Of a DNA stretch of 64,000 nt, positions 1-8,558 are shown in pieces. The notes under the pieces are model-generated. The model ran no database searches and was not told the origin of the DNA. It saw only the letters and a list, made by a program, of their open reading frames with translations. The translations under genes and the position numbers were made by a program. The stretch is from Ruminococcus sp. (GTDB lineage Bacteria; Bacillota; Clostridia; Oscillospirales; Ruminococcaceae). Numbering within the stretch: the first letter of the stretch is position 1; each line of letters begins with the position of its first letter. Location of the stretch: the NCBI GenBank assembly GCA_029060755.1, contig JAIDTI010000001.1, forward strand, positions 1-64,000. Direction: 5' to 3'.

Positions 1-37
1 ATTATAATCAGAGGTTTATATTATCAGGAGGGATTCT

Positions 38-556
38 ATGCTTAAAGCCATATGCTCAAAAAAAGAACTCATAAACAGTGCTTTTTATTTTTATGTCTAT
101 GACATTATTAATGCCCCCGAACTTGAAAAACTGAAAAATATAACTCATCATATATGCACAACAAGATTTCAGCATTGTCTTAATGTTGCATACTACAGCT
201 ATAAAATTTGCAGAATATTTCATCTTGATGCACGCTCTGCCGCAAGAGCAGGACTGATGCACGACCTTTTCTATTATGACAGAAAAAAATACAATGCAGA
301 AAAATCAAAAAGTGACCCGAATCATAGCAGAAAACATTCTGATGTTGCATTACATAATGCAGAACTTCTTACAGATATAACCCCTATGGAACGTGACATC
401 ATTCAGAAACATATGTTCCCTATGACTTTATCCATACCAAAATACAAGGAAACATATATTATAACATTCGTTGACAAATACTGTGCTATATTGGAATTTT
501 GTGTTCCGAAAGTACAGCAAATTATAAATATCAGGAGGATTTCAAATGAAAATTGA
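38..556 (+). CDS. HD-domain protein (putative metal-dependent phosphohydrolase)
   Basis: 172 residues. The metal-binding pattern of the HD superfamily is visible: an early His in 'RFQHCLNVA', the His-Asp pair in 'GLMHDLFYYD', further His residues in 'HSRKHSD' and 'IQKHMFP', and a late Asp in 'FVDKYCA'. Such proteins are cytosolic phosphohydrolases, often acting on nucleotides, but the substrate cannot be read here. The ATG has a strong AGGAGGG ribosome site 5 bases upstream (26-32), and a TATAAT at 3-8 could be the -10 of a promoter whose -35 lies outside the window. The 3' end overlaps metY by 11 bases, so the two are translationally coupled. Confidence 0.75.
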   Translation: MLKAICSKKELINSAFYFYVYDIINAPELEKLKNITHHICTTRFQHCLNVAYYSYKICRIFHLDARSAARAGLMHDLFYYDRKKYNAEKSKSDPNHSRKHSDVALHNAELLTDITPMERDIIQKHMFPMTLSIPKYKETYIITFVDKYCAILEFCVPKVQQIINIRRISNEN

Positions 557-1811
557 AACAAAATGCCTTCATTCAGGCTATACACCAAAAAATACTGAAC
601 CAAGAGTTGTCCCGATTGTACAAAGCACAACCTATGTATATGATTCAACAGATGATGTTGCTGCTGTATTTGATGACCCTACAAAAAGTCTTATCTACTC
701 ACGCTTCGAAAATCCGACAGTAATGGCAGTTGAGGAAAAAATTGCCGATTTGGAGGGCGGTATCGGTGCAATGTGTACATCAAGCGGACAGGCGGCTACA
801 ATGTGTGCAATGCTTAATATATTGCAGTCTGGCGACAGTTTTATTTCAACTGCTACAGTCTATGGCGGTACTATCAATCTTTTTGCTGTTACTTTCAAGA
901 AAATGGGTATTGAGTGTATATTTGTAAATCCTGATGCTTCAGAGGAAGAAATAAGAGCCGCTTTCAAACCAAATACAAAAGCTGTTTTCGGTGAAACTAT
1001 TGCAAATCCTGCACTTACTGTACTTGATATAGAGAAATTTGCAAAAATCGCTCATGAAAACAATGTTCCTCTTATTGTGGACAATACATTTCCTACTCCT
1101 GTTCTCTGCCGTCCGATTGAATACGGTGCAGATATTGTAATTCACTCAACTTCAAAATATATGGACGGTCACGCTGTACAGGTCGGCGGTGTTATCGTTG
1201 ATTCAGGCAATTTCAATTGGGCAAACGGCAAGTTCCCTGAATTTACAGAGCCTGACGAAAGCTATCACGGTCTTATATATACTCAGACTTACGGCAAAGC
1301 AGCTTATATCGTCAAGGCACGTATGCAGTTAATGCGTGACTTTGGCTGTTATCCGTCTGCACAGTCCGCATTTTATCTGAATTTAGGACTTGAAACACTT
1401 GCTGTACGTATGGAAAGATACTGCAAAAATGCTATGGCTGTTGCAGAGTATCTTGAATCAAATGACAAGGTTGAATCAGTAAATTATCCTGCACTTGCAA
1501 GCAATCCATACAATGAACTTGCAAAGAAATATCTCCCTGACGGTACAAGCGGTGTTATTTCATTCGTAATCAAGGGCGGACGTGATACTGCTGTCAAGTT
1601 CATGGATTCACTTAAACTTGCATCAAATGAAGTACACGTTGCTGATATAAGAACTTGTGTTCTTCACCCTGCAAGTGCAACTCACAGACAGCTTACAGAT
1701 GAACAGCTTGTCGCTGCTGGTATCAATGGCGGTATGATTCGTCTTTCTGTCGGACTTGAAAATGTTGATGATATTCTTGACGACCTTAAAAATGCTTTTT
1801 CTGCTATATGA
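546..1811 (+). CDS. metY: O-acetylhomoserine sulfhydrylase (PLP-dependent, Cys/Met metabolism)
   Basis: 421 residues, usual length for MetY. This pyridoxal-phosphate enzyme joins O-acetylhomoserine and sulfide to give homocysteine. Family marks: N-terminal 'ETKCLHSGY', 'YSRFENPT', the 'SSGQAA' phosphate-binding loop, 'PLIVDNTFPTP' with the cofactor Asp, and 'HSTSKYMDGH' with the Schiff-base Lys. The C-terminal 'IRLSVGLE' is typical. AGGAGG stands 7 bases before the ATG. It lies between two HD-domain genes with overlapping ends. The substrate preference agrees with the MetA of this window (35.5 kb), which has the Glu that favours acetyl-CoA. A methionine gamma-lyase is a less likely alternative given the length and the insertion after 'NFNWANGKF'. 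Confidence 0.93.
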   Translation: MKIETKCLHSGYTPKNTEPRVVPIVQSTTYVYDSTDDVAAVFDDPTKSLIYSRFENPTVMAVEEKIADLEGGIGAMCTSSGQAATMCAMLNILQSGDSFISTATVYGGTINLFAVTFKKMGIECIFVNPDASEEEIRAAFKPNTKAVFGETIANPALTVLDIEKFAKIAHENNVPLIVDNTFPTPVLCRPIEYGADIVIHSTSKYMDGHAVQVGGVIVDSGNFNWANGKFPEFTEPDESYHGLIYTQTYGKAAYIVKARMQLMRDFGCYPSAQSAFYLNLGLETLAVRMERYCKNAMAVAEYLESNDKVESVNYPALASNPYNELAKKYLPDGTSGVISFVIKGGRDTAVKFMDSLKLASNEVHVADIRTCVLHPASATHRQLTDEQLVAAGINGGMIRLSVGLENVDDILDDLKNAFSAI

Positions 1812-2245
1812 TTTACACAATGCTTACTAATAAGGCAATGAAGATTGCCTACGATGCACATCACGGACAAACTGATATAAACGGAGTACCATATATATTT
1901 CACCCTTTTCATGTTGCAGAGCAGATGACGGACGAAATTACAACTTGTGTGGCACTTCTTCATGATGTTGTTGAAGATACTGCTGTTACGATTGAACAGC
2001 TTGAAAAAGAATTTCCTCCCGAAGTTACAACTGCTGTCCGCTTGCTGACATATGATAAAAGTATTGATTATTTCAGCTATATCAGAAAAATCAAGGAAAA
2101 TCCGATTGCAAAGGCTGTAAAACTTGCTGACCTCAATCACAATATGGACAGAAGTCGTATTGTTGACTTATCGTGCGTATCTAAAGAAAAACTTGATTAC
2201 TGGGATTACAAGTATTCAACAGCACTGAAAATCCTTATGGAATAA
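1808..2245 (+). CDS. HD-domain (p)ppGpp hydrolase-like protein
   Basis: 145 residues forming a single HD domain of the RelA/SpoT hydrolase type: 'AYDAHHGQTDINGVPYIFH' (20 residues) matches the region around the first ligand His, 'VALLHDVVEDT' is the HD pair followed by the E-D pair typical of hydrolases, and 'AVKLADLNHNM' holds the late Asp and Asn. No synthetase, TGS or ACT domain is present, so it is a short stand-alone hydrolase like MESH1, or a related nucleotide phosphatase. The ATG overlaps the metY stop (ATGA), showing coupling. A rho-independent terminator follows. The substrate is inferred from the family only. Confidence 0.8.
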   Translation: MIYTMLTNKAMKIAYDAHHGQTDINGVPYIFHPFHVAEQMTDEITTCVALLHDVVEDTAVTIEQLEKEFPPEVTTAVRLLTYDKSIDYFSYIRKIKENPIAKAVKLADLNHNMDRSRIVDLSCVSKEKLDYWDYKYSTALKILME

Positions 2246-2254
2246 AACAGATTA

Positions 2255-2288
2255 GGCTTGTATTTTAAAATGCAAGCCAATTTTTTTT
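2255..2288 (+). terminator. Rho-independent terminator after the metY operon
   Basis: GGCTTG (2255-2260) pairs with CAAGCC (2273-2278) around an AT-rich loop, followed by AA and eight T residues. Confidence 0.85.
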
Positions 2289-2297
2289 GCAAATCTC

Positions 2298-2326
2298 TTG
2301 ACAAATTCAAAAAAGTATGATACTAT
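2298..2326 (+). promoter_or_regulatory. SigA-type promoter for the 2377 gene
   Basis: TTGACA at 2298-2303, 17-base spacer, TACTAT at 2321-2326. A second candidate -10, TATAAT at 2324-2329, overlaps it with a 20-base spacer. Confidence 0.7.
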
Positions 2327-2376
2327 AATAAGTGTACTATTAATCTTAACACAATCAATACTTTGAGGTGAGTTAC

Positions 2377-3051
2377 ATGAATAATATAAAAAAATTTTTC
2401 AGCTTTACAAAATTTCTGTGGATTGGCGGAATAATGGGATTCACTCAACAGATTCTTAGCAATCTGAACTATGAAATATTCAATCTTTCGCAGATTATGG
2501 GTTCTTTCGGACTGTATGCCATGATAATACTTCTTTTAATCCACAGAGACAAACCACCGAAAAAGCAGTTTCTTGATATATTTTTATTTTTCGTGGGTCT
2601 TGATTTCTTCTATGCACTATACATATTTTTAGCCGATATATCAAATTATTTTGCTTACAATGCAAAATATCCCGATAATACAAGAGAAACTGCATATTTC
2701 TTTCAACAGACTCATGGAGAAATACTTGGCTTTTTCTGGTGGACATCATTAGGTACAGCGGCGGCTGTATGGACATTCTTTGCAACAAAATTCCGCATCA
2801 AAGACTGGAAAAAACGCTATATTATAATGCTTGCACCGCTTTTTGCCGTACTTATAGCAGAGTTTGCAGATAGTACAGTCCATATGATTCTGTATATAAT
2901 TCAGGAATGTAATAAAAATAGTTTGCCTGATAGTTTCAGGCGTTGCAGTTCGCTTGGTACTCTGCTTACCGATTTAGTCGGATTAATTATATGTTCAATT
3001 ATTTACTTAAACAAAGAAAAAACATATATGCAAAAAAAAGGGACGCTATAA
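2377..3051 (+). CDS. Integral membrane protein of unknown function
   Basis: I do not recognise a family. From the ATG at 2377 it has 224 residues; the in-frame GTG at 2368 is rejected because it forms part of the ribosome site (GAGGTG, 6 bases before the ATG). The protein has about six hydrophobic segments, for example 'LYAMIILLLI', 'IFLFFVGLDFFYALYIFLA', 'IIMLAPLFAVLIAEFA' and a last one near 'LIICSIIYL'. An aromatic and charged stretch (residues about 80-115) would lie outside the membrane. It has its own promoter and a terminator shared with the facing upp operon, so it is a single-gene unit. Confidence 0.6.
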   Translation: MNNIKKFFSFTKFLWIGGIMGFTQQILSNLNYEIFNLSQIMGSFGLYAMIILLLIHRDKPPKKQFLDIFLFFVGLDFFYALYIFLADISNYFAYNAKYPDNTRETAYFFQQTHGEILGFFWWTSLGTAAAVWTFFATKFRIKDWKKRYIIMLAPLFAVLIAEFADSTVHMILYIIQECNKNSLPDSFRRCSSLGTLLTDLVGLIICSIIYLNKEKTYMQKKGTL

Positions 3052-3064
3052 AACGTCCTTTTTT
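3034..3064. terminator. Bidirectional terminator between the 2377 gene and upp
   Basis: GGACG (3041-3045) pairs with CGTCC (3054-3058). An A-run precedes and a T-run follows the stem, so it can stop transcription from both sides. Confidence 0.85.
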
Positions 3065-3102
3065 GTTGAATAAATATGTACTTGATTTTGTGGCGGAAAT
3101 AT

Positions 3103-3732
3103 TTATTTTGTACCGAAAATTCGGTCGCCTGCATCTCCGACACCCGGAACGATATACTTATCCTCATTAAGTCCTTTATCCATAACACCTGTATAAATAT
3201 CAACATCAGGGTGCATCATACGCACTTTGTCAACGCCTTCAGGTGAACAGATAATGCACATAAACTTGATGTTCTTGACACCAAGTTTTTTTATTTCATC
3301 AATAGCTGCTACTGCTGAATGACCTGTTGCAAGCATAGGATCAACAATAATAACATGACGTTCTGCAATATCATCAGGCATTTTTGAATAATATTTTACT
3401 GCCTCTTTCGTATCAGGCTCACGGAATATTCCGATATGACCAATTTTTGCTGCTGGTACAAGTGCTGTTACACCGTCTATCATGCCAAGACCTGCACGGA
3501 GAATCGGCACAAATGCAAGCTTTCTGCCCGAAATGACCTTTGTCTTTGCAACTGCAATAGGTGTTTCAATTTCAACTTCCTTAAGCGGTAAATCTCTTGT
3601 TGCCTCATAGCATATAAACATTGCTATTTCCGAAACAAGTTCACGAAATTCCTTTGTACCTGTATTTTTATCTCTCAAAAGAGAAATCTTGTGCTGTACA
3701 AGCGGGTGATTGATGATGTGTAAATCTGCCAT
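3103..3732 (-). CDS. upp: Uracil phosphoribosyltransferase
   Basis: 209 residues, normal length. It converts uracil and PRPP to UMP in pyrimidine salvage. Family marks are '[13 protein letters not shown]' at the N-terminus, 'PILRAGLGM', the PRPP loop '[11 protein letters not shown]', and the C-terminal '[17 protein letters not shown]', which holds the uracil-binding residues. Last gene of the leftward fhs-tsaE-tsaB-rpiB-upp operon, 13 bases after rpiB. TAGGAG precedes the ATG. Confidence 0.97.
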   Translation of the reverse strand: MADLHIINHPLVQHKISLLRDKNTGTKEFRELVSEIAMFICYEATRDLPLKEVEIETPIAVAKTKVISGRKLAFVPILRAGLGMIDGVTALVPAAKIGHIGIFREPDTKEAVKYYSKMPDDIAERHVIIVDPMLATGHSAVAAIDEIKKLGVKNIKFMCIICSPEGVDKVRMMHPDVDIYTGVMDKGLNEDKYIVPGVGDAGDRIFGTK

Positions 3733-3745
3733 AATAAAACAGCTC

Positions 3746-4183
3746 CTATCTATTATTTTCTATATCAGTGATTAAGTCAATGCGACGCTTATGACGACCG
3801 CCCTCAAATTCTGTTGTCATGAATATTTCAGCAAGTTCACAGGCAAGACCTGTTCCAATAACTCTTGCACCCATACACATCACATTTGCATCATTATGCA
3901 GTCTTGTATATTTTGCGGAAAATGAATCGGAACAGAGTGCGGCTCTTATACCCTTGAATTTATTTGCCGTCATTGACATTCCTATACCCGTACCGCAAAT
4001 AAGAATACCTTTTTCACATTCTCCTGACTGTACAAGTTCACACACAGCCTTTGCAATTACAGGATAATCGCACGGCTCACCGTCTGTACCTAAATCCATG
4101 AGTTCAAAACCCTTTTCTTTAAGTGCATCAGTAACCGCTTTTTTCATTTCAACTCCTGCATGGTCACAACCAATTGCTATCAT
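3746..4183 (-). CDS. rpiB: Ribose-5-phosphate isomerase B
   Basis: 145 residues of the RpiB/LacAB family, interconverting ribose 5-phosphate and ribulose 5-phosphate. Visible marks: 'IAIGCDHAG' at the start, '[13 protein letters not shown]', '[15 protein letters not shown]' with the active-site Cys in this loop, and '[13 protein letters not shown]'. It sits between tsaB and upp, so ribose phosphate and thus PRPP supply are linked with uracil salvage. AGGAGTG precedes the ATG. Confidence 0.95.
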   Translation of the reverse strand: MIAIGCDHAGVEMKKAVTDALKEKGFELMDLGTDGEPCDYPVIAKAVCELVQSGECEKGILICGTGIGMSMTANKFKGIRAALCSDSFSAKYTRLHNDANVMCMGARVIGTGLACELAEIFMTTEFEGGRHKRRIDLITDIENNR

Positions 4184-4196
4184 TAAAAAATCACTC

Positions 4197-4886
4197 CTAA
4201 TTATTTTCTAAATCTTTTTCAGCCTTTGATTTCTGTAAATATGATACTTCCAGTTCATCAGGCAAAACAAATTTTTCTGACATAGCACCTAAACATATTC
4301 CGCACGCACTCTGCAATCTGCTTTGCGGAGGTGCAATAGTAAACATTGGCGAACGGTAATTCATAAAGAAATCAGGTGAACCGTCTCCGCAGAGAAGTAC
4401 TTCTGTACCATTCATGGCAAGAAATTCCGCAAGTTCATCATGGCTTATAATCTTCTCACTGCATATCGGCTCAACTGCATATCCGTCACTTTTGTATGTG
4501 CAGGTATATACAAGTTCCGCCCTTGCATTCATGATTGAACATATAGTGCCTTTATAGGCTGTATTATTATATGCAAGTCCTTTGAGAGTAGAAACTCCGC
4601 AACATTTACAGTCAAGACCAAATCCCATAGCTTTTACAACAGATACACCAATACGCAAGCCCGTATAACTCCCTGGTCCGTTTGCAACAGCTATAACGTC
4701 AATATCAGAAACTTTCTTGCCAGCCTGTTCTATCATATTCTTTACAGCAGGCATTATTACTTGTGAGTGCGTTTTTTCTGTATAAAGTGAAGTATGTGCA
4801 AGAAAAATTTCTGTTTCTGTATCAAAAAGTGCAGTTGACGCTGTTTTTCCTGACGTATCAATTCCAAGCAGAATCAAATTTTCCAC
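4197..4886 (-). CDS. tsaB: tRNA threonylcarbamoyladenosine biosynthesis protein TsaB
   Basis: 229 residues, ASKHA fold. TsaB partners TsaD and TsaE in making t6A37 on ANN-decoding tRNAs. Marks: 'LLGIDTSGKTASTAL' near the N-terminus and 'IAVANGPGSYTGLRIGVSV'. The GTG at 4886 gives the coordinates used; an in-frame TTG at 4877 has a GGTGG ribosome site at better spacing and gives a start more like the family (M-I-L-L-G-I-D), so the true protein may be 3 residues shorter. It overlaps tsaE by 29 bases in another frame. tsaD and tsaC are not in this window. Confidence 0.92.
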   Translation of the reverse strand: MENLILLGIDTSGKTASTALFDTETEIFLAHTSLYTEKTHSQVIMPAVKNMIEQAGKKVSDIDVIAVANGPGSYTGLRIGVSVVKAMGFGLDCKCCGVSTLKGLAYNNTAYKGTICSIMNARAELVYTCTYKSDGYAVEPICSEKIISHDELAEFLAMNGTEVLLCGDGSPDFFMNYRSPMFTIAPPQSRLQSACGICLGAMSEKFVLPDELEVSYLQKSKAEKDLENN

Positions 4887-5298
4887 CGTCCTCTATAATA
4901 ATTTCTCTTTTTGTATCATCAAGAGCATTTATTGTGATATATATTGTATTTTTCGGCAGAAACTCTGATATATTCTCCGACCACTCAATAACAGCAACAT
5001 TATCTGAAAAATCATAATCATAAAACCCTGATGACTCCAAATCGCCCTCTGATTCTATACGGTACATATCAAAATGATACATATTAATATTGTTTCCGCA
5101 GTACTCATTTACAAGGGCAAAAGTCGGAGATGTCACATTGTCGCCAAGTCCAAGACCCATTGCAAGACCTCTTGTAAAAGTGGTTTTTCCTGCTCCGAGA
5201 TTGCCCTTATATGCGATTATATCGCCTTTTTTCAGTAATCTGCCAAGCTTTACTGCTGTTTCAATAGTTTCCTGTGGTGAATTTGTTACTATCTTCAT
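4858..5298 (-). CDS. tsaE: tRNA threonylcarbamoyladenosine biosynthesis ATPase TsaE
   Basis: 146 residues. Small P-loop ATPase of the t6A pathway. The Walker A motif is 'GNLGAGKTTFTRG', followed by 'VTSPTFALVNEY' and 'HFDMYRI', both typical of TsaE, and 'VIEWSEN'. It begins 1 base after the fhs stop and overlaps tsaB, so fhs, tsaE and tsaB form a tightly coupled unit. Confidence 0.95.
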   Translation of the reverse strand: MKIVTNSPQETIETAVKLGRLLKKGDIIAYKGNLGAGKTTFTRGLAMGLGLGDNVTSPTFALVNEYCGNNINMYHFDMYRIESEGDLESSGFYDYDFSDNVAVIEWSENISEFLPKNTIYITINALDDTKREIIIEDGGKFDSAWN

Positions 5299-5299
5299 A

Positions 5300-6979
5300 T
5301 CAGAAAAGCCCCGTTATATTGCCGTTTATGTCGCAGTCTATATTAAGTGCGGACGGTACTTTCGGAAGTCCGGGCATTGTCAGAATATCGCCTGTATAGA
5401 TTACAACAAATCCTGCACCTGCTGAAACTCTTGCATCACGTACTGTTATACTGAAATTCTTTGGCTTGCCGAGAAGTGACGGATTATCCGACAATGAATA
5501 TTGTGTTTTTGCAACACATATAGGAAGATTTCTGAATCCTATGCTTTCAATTTCCTTGATTGCCTTTTCTGCCTGCGGAGTATAATTCACACCGTCTGCA
5601 CGGTAAATTTCCTTTGCAATCTTTTCAATTTTGTCCTTAATCGGAAGTTCTGTTGCATAAATCGGGTGGAATTTCTCATTGCTGTCATCTGTAAGTCTGA
5701 TTGTATCGCACACTTTATTTGCGAGGTCGATACCGCCATCACCGCCTTTTGCGAATACTTCACACATAGAAACATCTACTCCCATATCGGAACAGAAGTT
5801 CTTTACAAATTCAACTTCTGCATCTGTATCAGTACCGAAGCGATTAATTGCAACAACAACAGGAACATGGAATTTGTGTATATTTTCAATGTGTGTCTGC
5901 AAATTTACAATACCTTTTTCCAATGCCCAGAGATTTTCTTTTTCAAGTTCGTTTTTTGGCACTTTTCCGTTATATTTCAATGCACGGATTGTTGCAACAA
6001 GTACAACACAAGCAGGAGTAAGACCGCCATATCTGCACTTTATATCAAAGAATTTTTCTGCACCTAAATCCGAGCCGAAACCTGCTTCCGTAATGCAATA
6101 GTCGCCAAGTTTAAGAGCAAGCTTTGTTGCACGGACAGAATTACAGCCATGTGCAATATTAGCGAATGGTCCTCCGTGAATAAATGCGGGATTGTTTTCA
6201 AGAGTCTGTACAAGATTTGGTTTAAGAGCATCTTTCAAAAGTGCGGTCATAGCACCTGTACAGCCGATTTCACGTGCAAAAACAGGCTCTCCATCAAGAT
6301 TATATGCAACAAGTATATTTCCAAGACGCTTTTTAAGATCGCCTAAATCAGTTGCAAGACAAAGTATAGCCATGATTTCAGATGCAACAGTAATATTGAA
6401 TCCGTCCTCACGTGGCACGCCGTTAGCCTTTCCGCCAAGTCCTACAACAATATTTCTCAATGCACGGTCATTCATATCCATACAACGCTTGAATAATATA
6501 CGTCTCTGGTCTATTTTCAGTTCATTTCCCTGCTGAATGTGATTATCAATCATAGCACAAAGAAGATTGTTAGCTGCTGTTATAGCGTGCATATCACCTG
6601 TAAAATGCAGATTTATGTCCTCCATTGGTACAACCTGAGCATATCCTCCACCAGCCGCACCGCCTTTTATTCCAAAAACAGGTCCAAGAGACGGCTCACG
6701 CAAAGCAAGTACAGCATTTTTGCCGATTTTTCCCATAGCTTCAGCAAGTCCGACACTGACAGTCGTCTTTCCCTCACCTGCCGGAGTAGGATTTATAGCT
6801 GTAACAAGAATAAGTTTTCCGTCCTCACGAAATGCAAGCTGAGAGTATAAACTTTCTGACAGCTTTGCTTTATAGTGTCCGTAAGGCTCAAGATAATCAT
6901 CGCTTATTCCAAGAGCAGATGCAATCTCACTTATCTTTTTCATTTTCGCATTCTGTGCAATTTCTATATCTGACAACAT
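5300..6979 (-). CDS. fhs: Formate-tetrahydrofolate ligase
   Basis: 559 residues from the ATG at 6979. The enzyme makes 10-formyl-THF from formate, THF and ATP, feeding one-carbon metabolism. The P-loop is '[14 protein letters not shown]'; '[18 protein letters not shown]' and '[11 protein letters not shown]' are hallmark stretches, and '[13 protein letters not shown]' is the conserved C-terminal region. An in-frame TTG at 6988 touches the GGGGG ribosome site, so the ATG, 9 bases beyond that site, is preferred. First gene of the fhs-tsaE-tsaB-rpiB-upp operon, with a strong promoter just upstream. Confidence 0.97.
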   Translation of the reverse strand: MLSDIEIAQNAKMKKISEIASALGISDDYLEPYGHYKAKLSESLYSQLAFREDGKLILVTAINPTPAGEGKTTVSVGLAEAMGKIGKNAVLALREPSLGPVFGIKGGAAGGGYAQVVPMEDINLHFTGDMHAITAANNLLCAMIDNHIQQGNELKIDQRRILFKRCMDMNDRALRNIVVGLGGKANGVPREDGFNITVASEIMAILCLATDLGDLKKRLGNILVAYNLDGEPVFAREIGCTGAMTALLKDALKPNLVQTLENNPAFIHGGPFANIAHGCNSVRATKLALKLGDYCITEAGFGSDLGAEKFFDIKCRYGGLTPACVVLVATIRALKYNGKVPKNELEKENLWALEKGIVNLQTHIENIHKFHVPVVVAINRFGTDTDAEVEFVKNFCSDMGVDVSMCEVFAKGGDGGIDLANKVCDTIRLTDDSNEKFHPIYATELPIKDKIEKIAKEIYRADGVNYTPQAEKAIKEIESIGFRNLPICVAKTQYSLSDNPSLLGKPKNFSITVRDARVSAGAGFVVIYTGDILTMPGLPKVPSALNIDCDINGNITGLF

Positions 6980-7014
6980 AGGTTTCAACCCCCATTTTTC
7001 AATATTATTCTATT

Positions 7015-7043
7015 ATTATATCACAATTTCTGCAAAAATGCAA
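7015..7043 (-). promoter_or_regulatory. Promoter of the fhs operon
   Basis: On the minus strand, TTGCAT (7043-7038), 17-base spacer and TATAAT (7020-7015). It begins 9 bases beyond the stop codon of the MATE gene lying upstream in the same direction. Confidence 0.85.
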
Positions 7044-7051
7044 TAGTTTTT

Positions 7052-8440
7052 TCAGTTATCAACCAAATTATTTATCCATATGTCACTTTTAACCATGAAA
7101 TAACCGATTACAACTTTCAATATTTCTGAAAATGTGACAACAGCAAAAAGCAGATGAATATTCATAGCTGTAAAATATGAAAGGATATATGCAAGAGGTA
7201 TCATGAAAAGCCATGTGTAACCGAAATCAAAAAGAAATGTTATACCCGTTTTTCCTCCGCTTCTTATAGTGAAATAACAGGCATTTGTATACGACCACAA
7301 AGGCATAGCAAATGCCTGAATTATTATCATATATGAAGCAAGGTCACGGATTTCCTGCTCCGTATTATAGAAATTCGGAAACAGATTTGCAAGCGGAAGT
7401 ATCATAAGAGCAACAATAACAGATAATACAACACTGAAAAATAACAGTTTATTGTCTGTATCTCTTGCATCTTTCAGCTTGTTTGCTCCAAGTTTTGCAC
7501 CAACTATTATTCCTATACAAGCACCAAGCTGAATATATACTGTTCCGAAAAGATTTGTTATTGTTCCTGAAATATTTCTTGCTGCAACAACGTCAAGCCC
7601 TCTGATAGAGTAGCATTGTGCTATCATTGATATTCCTGCTGCCCATAAAAATTCGTTCATAAGCAGAGGTATTCCTTTTTTAATCATTTCCCATGTCAAT
7701 GCTGACGGTATGCGGAAATTTTTGTATAATCCGACTATGTACTTATTTCTGTCGTGGTGAGTGTGCGCCCATATAACAACAACACCTGCTTCAATAAACT
7801 TTGAAACAACAGTTGCAACAGCTGCACCCTCAACTTTCATTTCAGGAAATCCTAATTTTCCGAAAATAAGCACATAATCAAGCAAAATATTTACACCAAC
7901 AGCAATCATTGATGCTATCATAGGAATTTTAGTTTCTCCACATTCCCTTACAACACTTGAATAAGCCTGACCTATTCCAAAAGGCAAAAGACTTATAAGC
8001 ATTATTTTCATATACTGTTTTGCGTACATCATAGTATCAGCTATTTCTTCGGGTGAATCCTCCTTGCTTATAAATAAAGAAATAAGCGGTGTATCAAATA
8101 ACCCGAATATAAAAACAGCCAGAGCTATTATAAGAGTGCAGGTAATAAGCCGAAATCTTACAGTGTATTTCTGTCCCTCATGGTCGCCTTTTCCAAAAAA
8201 TTGAGAGCCGAAAATTCCTGCCCCTGCAACTCCTCCGAAAATAGTTATATTAAATACAAATATAAACTGATTCACAATTGAAACACCATTCATCTGCGGT
8301 GTACCTATACGTCCCACCATGATATTATCAATAAGACTTACAAAATTAGTTACAAGATTTTGCAGAATCATTGGTATAACCATAATAAGTACAGATTTGT
8401 AGAAATTCTTATCTCCTATAAATTTTTCCCTGAAATTCAT
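7052..8440 (-). CDS. MATE family efflux transporter
   Basis: 462 residues with about 12 membrane segments. MATE proteins export drugs or metabolites using a sodium or proton gradient. Typical marks are 'MILQNLVTNFVSLIDNIMVGRIG' type N-terminal helix (19-41), 'NQFIFVFNITIFGGVAGAG' in helix 2, and the repeated half after 'LLMNEFLWAAG' near residue 260. AAGGTGG precedes the ATG. It diverges from a second, different MATE gene at 8559; the two promoters are back to back. Substrate unknown. Confidence 0.92.
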   Translation of the reverse strand: MNFREKFIGDKNFYKSVLIMVIPMILQNLVTNFVSLIDNIMVGRIGTPQMNGVSIVNQFIFVFNITIFGGVAGAGIFGSQFFGKGDHEGQKYTVRFRLITCTLIIALAVFIFGLFDTPLISLFISKEDSPEEIADTMMYAKQYMKIMLISLLPFGIGQAYSSVVRECGETKIPMIASMIAVGVNILLDYVLIFGKLGFPEMKVEGAAVATVVSKFIEAGVVVIWAHTHHDRNKYIVGLYKNFRIPSALTWEMIKKGIPLLMNEFLWAAGISMIAQCYSIRGLDVVAARNISGTITNLFGTVYIQLGACIGIIVGAKLGANKLKDARDTDNKLLFFSVVLSVIVALMILPLANLFPNFYNTEQEIRDLASYMIIIQAFAMPLWSYTNACYFTIRSGGKTGITFLFDFGYTWLFMIPLAYILSYFTAMNIHLLFAVVTFSEILKVVIGYFMVKSDIWINNLVDN

Positions 8441-8464
8441 TAAAATTCCACCTTTCCATTATCA

Positions 8465-8493
8465 ATCATATCATTGAATTTTTATTTTGTCAA
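8465..8493 (-). promoter_or_regulatory. Promoter of the leftward MATE gene
   Basis: Minus strand TTGACA (8493-8488), 17-base spacer, TATGAT (8470-8465). Confidence 0.85.
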
Positions 8494-8497
8494 GTAC

Positions 8498-8526
8498 TTG
8501 CAAAATTTTTTCCAAAGGTGTATAAT
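8498..8526 (+). promoter_or_regulatory. Promoter of the rightward MATE gene
   Basis: TTGCAA (8498-8503), 17-base spacer, TATAAT (8521-8526). Its -35 lies 4 bases from the -35 of the divergent promoter. Confidence 0.85.
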
Positions 8527-8558
8527 TAATTAGAAATAAGAAAAAAGGAGTAAAAAAA

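Noticed and set aside
5501-6850. Several long rightward frames opposite fhs
   Set aside because: fhs is a full-length conserved gene; the opposite frames lack ribosome sites and recognisable domains.
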